From: Microbacterium sp. Clip185
Lineage (GTDB): Bacteria; Actinomycetota; Actinomycetes; Actinomycetales; Microbacteriaceae
Assembly (NCBI RefSeq): GCF_028743715.1
Contig: NZ_CP117996.1
Span: 2,170,001-2,234,000, forward strand
Direction: 5' to 3'
Length of the DNA stretch: 64,000 bases
The translations under genes and the position numbers were made by a program. Below the pieces are notes generated by a model. It saw only the letters and a program-made list of their open reading frames with translations, had not been told where the DNA came from and did no database searches. Within the stretch, counting starts at the first letter, position 1. Each line of letters opens with the position of its first letter. Below, in pieces: positions 31,256 to 40,718 of the stretch.

Positions 31256-32395
31256 GTGGCGCAGAGACTGCCCGCGGCCCCGCCCGTTCTCCCCGGCTTC
31301 ACTTATGTGCGCCCCCTCGGCACGGGCGGTTTCGCCGACGTCTTCCTGTTCGAGCAGGACATGCCCCGCCGCCCGGTCGCCGTCAAAGTCCTCCTCGAGG
31401 ACATCGTCGACGACGGCCTGTTGCGCATGTTCAATGCGGAGGCCGATGTCATGGCGCGTTTGAGCGCGCATCCCTCGATCCTCACGATCTACCAGGCGAG
31501 CATCTCGTCCGATGGGCGGCCCTATCTCGTCATGGAGTACTGCCCCGGGTCCCTCGGCTCGCGCTACCGGCGTGAGGAGATCCCGCTGGCGGAGGTGCTC
31601 CAGGCCGGCATCCGGATCGGCTCGGCGCTCGAGACCGCGCACCGCTCGGGGCTGCTCCACCGCGACATCAAGCCCTCGAACCTCCTGGTGACGGCGTTCG
31701 GCGCGCCCGTTCTGGCCGACTTCGGTATCGCCACCGCTGTGGGCGGACGCGGCGACGAAGAAGTGTTCGCCATGTCGGTGCCGTGGAGCGCGCCCGAGAT
31801 CATCGACGAGCGAATCGCGGGCTCCGTACCCGCCGAGGTCTGGGCGCTGGGGGCGACCGTGTACTCCCTGTTGGCGGGACGAAGCCCCTTCGAGCGCCCC
31901 GGAAGCGGCCAGAACGGTCGCGATCAGCTCAAGGCCCGCATCCGCCGAGCCGTTTACACCCCCGTCGGCCGGGCCGACGTCCCCGCGAGCCTCGAGGCCG
32001 TACTGGCGCGCTCGATGCACCGCGACCCGGCCGGCCGCCACCCCTCGGCCGCCCAGTTCGCGTACGAGCTGCAGCTGATCCAGCACGAGCTCGGCCTGCC
32101 CCACACCCCGATGGAGGTCGCGGTCGACGAGTGGGCCTCCGCCGGAACCCCCGTGAACTTCGCCGACGATCGCGCCCGCGGTCCGGTGCGCCCCAGCGTG
32201 CAGTACGAATCGCGGCGGCCGGTACGCTCGCGCGACCGCGGCGGGCGTCGCCCCGATGAGGGCACGGTCCTCGCGGGTGCGTCGCCGCGCGGCCGCGGAC
32301 TCTCGGGTGGCATGATCGCCCTGCTCATCGGCGGCGCCGCCCTCGTGGCTGCGGCAGCCGTCCTCGTGACCGTCCTCGTCCTCGGAGGAGCCTGA
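31256..32395 (+). CDS. Membrane-anchored Ser/Thr protein kinase (PknB-like) without outside sensor
   Basis: This 379-residue Hanks-type kinase has G-loop LGTGGFADVF (21-30), Lys44 in VAVKV, Glu62, the catalytic loop HRDIKPSN (135-142) and DFG at 155-157. All key catalytic residues are intact. After the kinase domain (~15-285) comes a basic linker containing DEGTVL (Thr337). A single C-terminal membrane span (~353-376) leaves almost nothing outside, so no PASTA or other sensor. The GTG at 31256 has AAAGGGGGG upstream. It is the first gene of the eight-gene locus and is separated by one base from the giant surface protein, the likely partner on the outside. Confidence 0.9.
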   Translation: MAQRLPAAPPVLPGFTYVRPLGTGGFADVFLFEQDMPRRPVAVKVLLEDIVDDGLLRMFNAEADVMARLSAHPSILTIYQASISSDGRPYLVMEYCPGSLGSRYRREEIPLAEVLQAGIRIGSALETAHRSGLLHRDIKPSNLLVTAFGAPVLADFGIATAVGGRGDEEVFAMSVPWSAPEIIDERIAGSVPAEVWALGATVYSLLAGRSPFERPGSGQNGRDQLKARIRRAVYTPVGRADVPASLEAVLARSMHRDPAGRHPSAAQFAYELQLIQHELGLPHTPMEVAVDEWASAGTPVNFADDRARGPVRPSVQYESRRPVRSRDRGGRRPDEGTVLAGASPRGRGLSGGMIALLIGGAALVAAAAVLVTVLVLGGA

Positions 32396-32396
32396 G

Positions 32397-35300
32397 ATGG
32401 CCGAGGCCCCCCGCACCGGACTCGCCGACCGCCGCGGCTGGATCATCGGCGGCTCCATCGCCGCCGTGCTGGCCGTCGTCACGACGCTCGCCGTGGTGTG
32501 GCCCGGCTTCGACGCCCAGCAGACTCCGCCGGACGACGGCACGATCTGGGCGATGCAGTCCGGCGAGGGCCGACGCTACGCCCGCGTCAACACGACGGTC
32601 GGCGAGATCGACACCGTCAAGCAGGTCGAGAACCCCAGCGCGCTCATCCAGAACGCGAACCGCCTGCTGGTCTATGCCGAGGGCGACACCCGGTTCGCGG
32701 ACGTCGACATGGCGATGCCGGCCGATCTCAACGCCGACGCGGAGGACGCGTTCCAGAACACTCCGCCCGGTACCGTGGATGTCGTCTCCACCGGCGACAC
32801 GATCGCCTACCGCACCGACAACGGTGCCGTCTTCGCCGGCTCGCTCGCCTCACCGTCCAGCACCGTGCCCATCGACCCGTACGCCGAGACCCAGGTCGCC
32901 GAGGGCGAGGAACGGCCCGTCTTCGTCGCCGACAGCGTCACGGTCGGTGTGGACGGGATCGTCTACGCGTACTCATCCGCCGAGGAGCGCGTCGTGCGCG
33001 CCGACGCGCGCACCGGCAAGATCGAGGGCTCGGATGCGGTGACCGACGCACCCGCATCCGCCACTCTCAGCGCCGTGGGCACGACCTGGGCGCTGCTCGA
33101 ACCCGACTCCGGCCAGCTCTGGCTCCGCGGACGCGATCAGCCCCTCGATACCGGGACGATCGGCGGGCTCCTGCAGAAGTCGGGCTCGTCGCGCGACGAG
33201 GTCTACATCGCCGACACCACCGGACTCGTCGCCGTCCCCCTCGACGGCTCGGGCCCCGAGCGGGTCGTCGACGCCGCCCAGGGCACCCCCGCAGCTCCCG
33301 CGGAGGCGAAGGGCGTGATGTACGCGGCCTGGCTGCCCAACAGCCAGGCGCAGGGGACGCTCTGGAGCTCGGATGCGGGGCAGAGCGATCTGGACTATGC
33401 CGGAGGTTCGCTCGGCGACGAGGTCGCGCCGGAGTTCCTGAGCAACGGCTCGCGCATGATCTTGAACGAGACGCGCTCGGGCTGGGTCTGGACGCTGCCG
33501 AACGGGGCTCTCGTGCCCTCCTCGCAGCAGTGGGACTCCGATCAGGACGTGCCGACGCAGCAGCAGGAGGACATTCAGGCCGAGCGCGTGATCGATCCGA
33601 AGCCGCCCGTCGCCGTAGACGACGCCTTCGGTGTGCGCGCCGGTCGAAGCGCCGTGCTCCCGGTGCTGCTGAACGACCACGACCCGAACGAGGACGTGCT
33701 GAGCATCGTGGCCGCATCCGTCGAGGGCCTCGATCCGGCGTTCGCAACGGTATCGGTCTCGAACGAGCAGCAGGAGCTGGTCGTGCGCGTATCGCCGGAG
33801 GCGAGCGGGTCGACGACCTTCCGATACCGCGTCACGGACGGCACGACCAGCGACGGCCTCACCTCGCAACCGGCGACCGTCACCCTCACCGTCTCCCCAC
33901 CCGCGGCCAACACCGCACCGGTGTGGTGCGGTGTCGACGCCTGTCTCGCGACGTGGCCGTCCCCGCAGGTCGTGCCCGGCGGAACCGTCTCGGTCAACGT
34001 CCTCGAGGGCTGGGTCGATCCCGACGGCGATCCGATGTACATCTCCTCGGCCGTGAACCAGAGCGGAATCGGCTCGGTCGCCCTCGACCCGCAGGGCACC
34101 ATCACCTTCCAGCATCCCAATCCGAACCAGACCGACGCCCAGTCGGTCACGATCCTTGTGACTGTCACCGACGCCAGGGGCCTGTCGACCGAGAAGCCGC
34201 TCGAGATCGCGATCACTCCGAGCCCGCAACTGACTGCCGCGTCGTTCGCGGCGGTGGGAACCATCGGCGCACCCACCACGATCGACGTGCGCCCGCACGT
34301 GACCGGCGTCAACGGTGCCATCACGATGCGCAGCGCGAACTCCATCACGGATGCGGCGGCGCAGATCACCGTCAACGGTGTGGCCGGCACCTTCGTCTTC
34401 TCCGCCGCGAACCCCGGTTCGTACCTCGTGCAGTACACGGTCTCGGATGCGCTCGCCGAGGCCACCGGCACCGTGCGGGTCACCATCGTCGACCCCGCGG
34501 CGACACAGATCTCCACTCCGCCGCTCACCGCTTTCGTCCGTCCCGGAGAGGACGCGACGATCGATGTGATCTCCCCCGTGTCCAATCCCGCGGGCCTCGT
34601 GCTGCTGGCTAGCGATGTCACGGTCTCACCCGATCCCAGCGCCTCGCTGAGCGTCGACCTCGTCGGACAGAGCATGCTGCGGGTGGCCGGATCCACCGAC
34701 AACGCCCAGCCCGGGACGCTCGGCGTGGTGACGTACACGATCTCGGACGGAACCGGCAACGGCTACACCACCACGACCGGCGAGACGACCGTCGTGCTGC
34801 TGCCCTCCCCCACCGCGGAGCCGCCCATCGCCGTCGACGACGCCGTGACGGTGCGTGCGGGGGCGCAAATCGACATCCCGGTGCTCGACAACGACACCGC
34901 GCCGACGGGAGCGCAGTTCGCGATCGACCCGTCCCGCATCACGAACGAGTCAGGCGCGGGCCTCGCGTTCGCGACGGGCCGGCTGCTGCGCTACCTCGCC
35001 CCCTCTGAGCCCGGCACGTACAAGCTCGGCTACACGATCTACCGCATGGGCTTCCCCGACATGACCGACACCGCCACGGTGACCGTCACGGTCCTGCCCG
35101 AGGACTCGAACTCCGCTCCCGTGCCGCGCACGCTGGTCGGTCGCGTGTTGAGTGGTGCGACCGTCTCGATCCCGTTCGAGCGATACGCGATCGATCCCGA
35201 CGGCGACGCCGTGACGCTGGATCGCATCACAGCGCAGCCGGATCGCGGCTCGGCGGCCATCTCGCCCGAAGGCGACGCCATCCTCTACACGAGCTCGCCC

Positions 35301-38300
35301 GGCGACAAGGGCCAGGTCTCCTTCACCTATCAAGTGAAGGACGCGCTGGGCGCAGTCGGCGTGGGCGAGGTGCGCGTCGGCGTGCTGGATGCCGAATCGA
35401 ACCCGGCTCCGGTGACCTACAGCGACTACGTACAGGTGCAGGCCGGCGCCGACTCGGAGGCTGTCGTGCGCCCCGCCGACAACGACCTCGATCCCTCCGG
35501 CACCACGCTCGAGGTGATCGACGTGCGTCCGAACGCGGATGTGGGCTCCGAGGAGTACCGCGCGATGGACGCGATGATGCAGGGCGTCAAGGACAACGAG
35601 GTGCGCCTGAAGGCCGGCACGCAGCTCGGCACGTACTCGTTCGCGTACACGGTGCGCAACGCCCAGGGAGACACGGCCATCGGTCTGATCGTGCTCAAGG
35701 TCGTCCGCGATCCCGTACCCGACTACCCGTCGGTGCGCGACACGACGCTGACGGTCGAGACGCGGGAGGACTTCCCCGACGGCGTCGACGTGCTCAGCGG
35801 CAAGGTGTCCTGGAACGCGGGCGACGTGGGTGCACTGAAGCTCTCCCTGTGGGGCGATCCCGACGGCGTCTCGGTCGAGGGTCGCAAGATCTCGGGTCGC
35901 CTCCCCGACAAGACGGAGCTCATCCCGTTCCAGGTGACGGGCACAGCCTTCGACGGCAGCGAGGTGACGTCATACGGGTTCCTCAAAGTGCCCGGCACGA
36001 AGGACCTGCAGCTGAGCCTGCGCTCGTCCGCGGCGTCGGTGCAGGTCGACGAGCGCGGCACGGTGGATGTCGACCTCAGCCGTGCGGTCGCGCTGCCCCC
36101 GAACGCTGAGATCGAGATCGACGCGTCCCGCGTCGCCGCCGGCGGCGGCCGGGCCGAAGCCACGTGCGCCCTCGTGTCGGGCACGACCGTGCGATACTCC
36201 GCGGGCGCCGGCGCGCCCTGGACCGACAGTTGCGTCGTCCCGGTGCGCCTTCTCGGGCAGGACACCTACACCTACCTGACGATCCGCGTCGACGTCATCG
36301 CCGAGGACCCCCAGCCCGAGCTGCGCGCCGCGTCGCTCACCGTGAGCCCCGGCTCCTCCGCGACGTTCGAGCTGCGAGACATGACGACGTGGGCGGGCAC
36401 AGAGGACTGGGGTGCGCTGCAGTACGCCACCTCGTACGCCGGCGACCAGTTCACGATCTCGACCTCCGGCTCGCAGGTGACCGTCACGGCCCGCGACGCC
36501 GCACGTCCCGGCCGCCAGGAGCCGGTCACCGTCACCCTGCCGAGCCACCGCGACGTGCGCCCCGCCACCCTCGCCCTCCAGGTGGGGCCGGCTCCCTCGA
36601 CCCTGCCGAAGGGCGCGACGCTCACCCAGTCGTGCTTGCAGTCCTCGGGCAACGGCTGCACGATCGACGTCATCGGTCAAGGCGGCGAGATCAACCCGCT
36701 GCCCGGCACGCCTCTGAAGCTCGTCGCCGTCGGAGGCGCCTCGGGCGGCAGCTGCAATGGCGTCTCCTTCGGCGTCGCCAGCTCCACAGCCATCCAGGCG
36801 AACTGGTCGCCGGATGCCGACGGCACGCGCTGCACGGTGAGCTTCACGGTCGAGGACGCGCAAGGACGCCAGTCCGCGGGCGATCGCAACGGCCAGGTGA
36901 CGCTCGATCTGCAGGGATATCCCAAGGCGCCCAACAGCGTCACGCAGGTCGGTTTCGGCGATCGCACGATCACGCTGCGCGTCGATCCCGGCGCCGCGGG
37001 CAACGCCTACCCCGCGCTGCAGGGCTTCCACATCCTGCAGGGCGGCCAGCAGGTGACGACGTGCTCCGCCGCCGGAGCGTGCGAACCGTTCCAGGTCTCC
37101 AGCAACGGCGACCGCCGCACGTACGAGGCTCGCGCGTTCAACACGGTCGGCGAATCCCGCACGGGCGTGACGGTGCAGGCCTGGGCCTATCGGCAGCCGG
37201 CCGTCGGCAACGTCACCGCCGTGCCGGTCTACGACCGCAATCGGACGACCAATGATGCGGGCGCGGTGAAGATCGACATCCAGAACATCGACCCCGAGGT
37301 GCGCACCTACTCGGTCACGGGCGCGAATGGGGACGTGCCGCGCTCGGGAGGCGACACGACGGAGGTGACGGTCACGCTTCCGGTCGGTCAGGCCACGGTC
37401 ACGGTCACAGCCAACAGCGCGAACTCGGCGCCCGACGGCAGCGGCTCGATCGGTCAGACCAAGAACGTGGGCGTCCAGGTGGCGGGCCTGCCCCGCACCG
37501 ACGCTGTCGGAATCGCGGCCGAGCAGAAGAATGCGCTGGTCGTCACCGGGCCGAACGTGGATATGAACTGGAGCAACCGCGGCCGGGAGATCATCTACGT
37601 CGCGTACCGAGCCGGCTGGGGCGACTTCTCTTGCGATGTCGGCCCCGACGGCACGGGCCTGCGCGCGAACGTGAACGGGCAGACATCGCAGACGACGACC
37701 ATCAACGGCCTGCAGGAGAACCAGAAGTACACCGTCGGCGCGTGTGTCAGCAACGGCTTCGGCGCCGCGAAGAGCGCCACCGCCGACGGGTGGGCCTGGC
37801 AGCAGCCGGAGGCTCCCGCCGGCGGCACCTACTCGATCCGCCGCTCGACCGACTGGGACGGCAGCGTCTCTTACCGCGTCAACAACGTGGATGTGCCGGG
37901 CAAGTCCGGGTTCGAGACGGTGATCAACAACCGCGAGCCCGACTTCGGCCAAGAGGGTCAGATCACGGCGAAGTACTGCGTGAACGGGTCGAATCAGGAG
38001 CGCTGCAGCCCCGAGAGCGCGGTCGGCCCGGCTGACGCGACCAAGGCTCGTCAGGAGAAGCTCTCCAATCCGCAGATCACGCAGTGCACAGTGGGCAAGA
38101 ATCTGACGGTCGCGGTGAGCCAGGTGATCGGCGGACTCGGTAACGCCCGGATCAAGGAAGGCTCCGTCACCTACTACGGCGACGGCGTTCTCTTCCCCCA
38201 GCGCATCGATCCCGACCCCGCGAACCCGTTTAAGGTCCCGAACGGCACCAAGCGCGTCACGGCGACGATCGAGTTCGTGTGGTCGAACGGCGCCGCGACC

Positions 38301-38387
38301 TACCAGACCGAGACGTTCGATGTCCGTGCGGACTGCCAGGGCACCGTTGACCCGCCCGCCAACAACGACCCCACCACCGGAGGCTGA
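32397..38387 (+). CDS. Giant single-span surface protein with Ig/cadherin-like and FN3-like repeats
   Basis: This protein has 1996 residues. A short basic cytoplasmic tip is followed by one membrane span (~15-37). A propeller-like region (~45-395) comes next. Repeated beta-sandwich modules begin around 403 (PPVAVDDAFGVRAG), 507, 809 (PPIAVDDAVTVRAG), 907 and 1004. FN3-like modules run from ~1510 to ~1900. It holds sixteen cysteines that fall into eight close pairs, mostly in the C-terminal half, suggesting disulfides. There is no sortase signal, so it is anchored by the N-terminal span. The role is unknown; it may be the substrate or sensor of the kinase/MoxR/DUF58 machinery encoded with it. 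ATG 32397 is one base after the kinase stop. Confidence 0.85.
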   Translation: MAEAPRTGLADRRGWIIGGSIAAVLAVVTTLAVVWPGFDAQQTPPDDGTIWAMQSGEGRRYARVNTTVGEIDTVKQVENPSALIQNANRLLVYAEGDTRFADVDMAMPADLNADAEDAFQNTPPGTVDVVSTGDTIAYRTDNGAVFAGSLASPSSTVPIDPYAETQVAEGEERPVFVADSVTVGVDGIVYAYSSAEERVVRADARTGKIEGSDAVTDAPASATLSAVGTTWALLEPDSGQLWLRGRDQPLDTGTIGGLLQKSGSSRDEVYIADTTGLVAVPLDGSGPERVVDAAQGTPAAPAEAKGVMYAAWLPNSQAQGTLWSSDAGQSDLDYAGGSLGDEVAPEFLSNGSRMILNETRSGWVWTLPNGALVPSSQQWDSDQDVPTQQQEDIQAERVIDPKPPVAVDDAFGVRAGRSAVLPVLLNDHDPNEDVLSIVAASVEGLDPAFATVSVSNEQQELVVRVSPEASGSTTFRYRVTDGTTSDGLTSQPATVTLTVSPPAANTAPVWCGVDACLATWPSPQVVPGGTVSVNVLEGWVDPDGDPMYISSAVNQSGIGSVALDPQGTITFQHPNPNQTDAQSVTILVTVTDARGLSTEKPLEIAITPSPQLTAASFAAVGTIGAPTTIDVRPHVTGVNGAITMRSANSITDAAAQITVNGVAGTFVFSAANPGSYLVQYTVSDALAEATGTVRVTIVDPAATQISTPPLTAFVRPGEDATIDVISPVSNPAGLVLLASDVTVSPDPSASLSVDLVGQSMLRVAGSTDNAQPGTLGVVTYTISDGTGNGYTTTTGETTVVLLPSPTAEPPIAVDDAVTVRAGAQIDIPVLDNDTAPTGAQFAIDPSRITNESGAGLAFATGRLLRYLAPSEPGTYKLGYTIYRMGFPDMTDTATVTVTVLPEDSNSAPVPRTLVGRVLSGATVSIPFERYAIDPDGDAVTLDRITAQPDRGSAAISPEGDAILYTSSPGDKGQVSFTYQVKDALGAVGVGEVRVGVLDAESNPAPVTYSDYVQVQAGADSEAVVRPADNDLDPSGTTLEVIDVRPNADVGSEEYRAMDAMMQGVKDNEVRLKAGTQLGTYSFAYTVRNAQGDTAIGLIVLKVVRDPVPDYPSVRDTTLTVETREDFPDGVDVLSGKVSWNAGDVGALKLSLWGDPDGVSVEGRKISGRLPDKTELIPFQVTGTAFDGSEVTSYGFLKVPGTKDLQLSLRSSAASVQVDERGTVDVDLSRAVALPPNAEIEIDASRVAAGGGRAEATCALVSGTTVRYSAGAGAPWTDSCVVPVRLLGQDTYTYLTIRVDVIAEDPQPELRAASLTVSPGSSATFELRDMTTWAGTEDWGALQYATSYAGDQFTISTSGSQVTVTARDAARPGRQEPVTVTLPSHRDVRPATLALQVGPAPSTLPKGATLTQSCLQSSGNGCTIDVIGQGGEINPLPGTPLKLVAVGGASGGSCNGVSFGVASSTAIQANWSPDADGTRCTVSFTVEDAQGRQSAGDRNGQVTLDLQGYPKAPNSVTQVGFGDRTITLRVDPGAAGNAYPALQGFHILQGGQQVTTCSAAGACEPFQVSSNGDRRTYEARAFNTVGESRTGVTVQAWAYRQPAVGNVTAVPVYDRNRTTNDAGAVKIDIQNIDPEVRTYSVTGANGDVPRSGGDTTEVTVTLPVGQATVTVTANSANSAPDGSGSIGQTKNVGVQVAGLPRTDAVGIAAEQKNALVVTGPNVDMNWSNRGREIIYVAYRAGWGDFSCDVGPDGTGLRANVNGQTSQTTTINGLQENQKYTVGACVSNGFGAAKSATADGWAWQQPEAPAGGTYSIRRSTDWDGSVSYRVNNVDVPGKSGFETVINNREPDFGQEGQITAKYCVNGSNQERCSPESAVGPADATKARQEKLSNPQITQCTVGKNLTVAVSQVIGGLGNARIKEGSVTYYGDGVLFPQRIDPDPANPFKVPNGTKRVTATIEFVWSNGAATYQTETFDVRADCQGTVDPPANNDPTTGG

Positions 38388-38391
38388 ATCG

Positions 38392-39353
<962 letters not shown>

Positions 39354-39357
<4 letters not shown>

Positions 39358-40718
39358 CCGATTCCTCCTCCCGCATCACCCGGATCGGCTCGACGTCCAC
39401 CTCGACGTCGACCGCCGGGAGCACGCGCACGCGCTACGACACGTCGCGTTCCACGACGGTCATCGTCGTGGGCGGCATCCGCTTCTGGCGGCGCGTGCGA
39501 CGAGCCGTCGCCCGCGCCTCCCGCGCGGTCGCCGACACCGTCACCGCGGGAGGATGGCTGCTGATCGGTGCGGCCGCCATCGGTCTGAGCCTGGGCATCG
39601 TGTTCGGGTGGATCGAGTTCGTCCTGGCCGGTGCCGTCGCCGCCGTCCTCGTGCTGTGCGCGGCGCCCTTCCTGTTCGGCGCACGTGCCTACCGCGTCAG
39701 CCTGGGCCTCGCGCACGATCGCGTGGTCGCCGGCAGCGAGGTCGCCCTGTCGCTGCGCGTCGTGAACGTCGGTAAGGGCGTCGCCCTTCCCGGCCGCGTC
39801 GACGTGCCTGTCGGCGAAGGCCTCGTCGACGTCGCGATCCCTCTGCTGCGCCACGAGGCCGCGCACGAGGAGGAGTTGACGATCCCGGGCCTGCGTCGTG
39901 GCGTGCTCGACATCGGCCCCGCGCGCGCCGTCCGCGGCGACCCGCTCGGCATCCTGCGCCGCGAGGTCGTGTGGGAGGACATCCACACGCTGTACGTGCA
40001 CCCCGTCACGACCGCGATCCCGAGCACCGCGACCGGCTTCATCAAGGACCTCGAGGGCAATCCCTCCTCGCTCGTCGTGGACGCCGACATCTCGTTCCAT
40101 GCGATCCGCGAGTACGCCCCCGGCGATTCGCAGCGCCAGATCCACTGGAAGTCCACCGCGAAGACCGGAACCCTCATGGTGCGCCAGTACGAGGAGTCCC
40201 GCCGATCGCGGATGGTGATCGTGCTGGCCACGGGCGAGGAGGACTACGCCGACGACGAGGAGTTCGAGCTCGCCGTCAGCGCCGCGGCCTCGCTCGGCGT
40301 GCGCGGCATCCGCGACGGACGCGACGTCTCCGTCGTCGTCGGCGGCGAGGTACCGGAATTCGCCCGGCGGGCCGTCCGCTCCTCCCGGGACCTCGCGACC
40401 ATCACCGCGCGAACCCTCCTCGACGAGCTCGCCGGCGTGGAGAAGGGCGAGCGCATCACCGGGCTCCGGGATGTCGCGAGCCTGGCGGTGGAGGCGCACC
40501 GCGACGTCTCCATCGGCTTCCTCATCTGCGGCTCCACCCCGACCCTGCGGATGCTGCAACACGCCGCCCTGGCCTTCCCCGCCGACACGGGCGTCGCCGC
40601 CATCGTGTGCGACCCCACAGCGGAGCCCGGCTTCCGCACGATCGGCGGTGCGTCGATCGTGACGATGGGTCTGCTCGAGGACCTCCGCCACATCCTCGCC
40701 CGGAGCGCACAGTCATGA
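39354..40718 (+). CDS. DUF58 membrane protein
   Basis: This 454-residue protein has a Ser/Thr-rich cytoplasmic N-terminus and two membrane spans (~62-105). The DUF58 signature is FHAIREYAPGDSQRQIHWKS, then TAKTGTLMVRQYEE, followed by a VWA-like alpha/beta domain. DUF58 proteins pair with MoxR ATPases; a metal-ion-dependent adhesion-like domain is proposed for the family. The GTG start at 39354 overlaps the moxR stop by four bases, and the end overlaps the next gene by ATGA. Confidence 0.88.

Noticed and set aside
28744..31575. 943-residue open frame on the plus strand
   Set aside because: It runs antisense to the MarR and YyaL-like genes, is Arg/Gly/His-rich with no domain, and is a codon-bias shadow of high-GC DNA.
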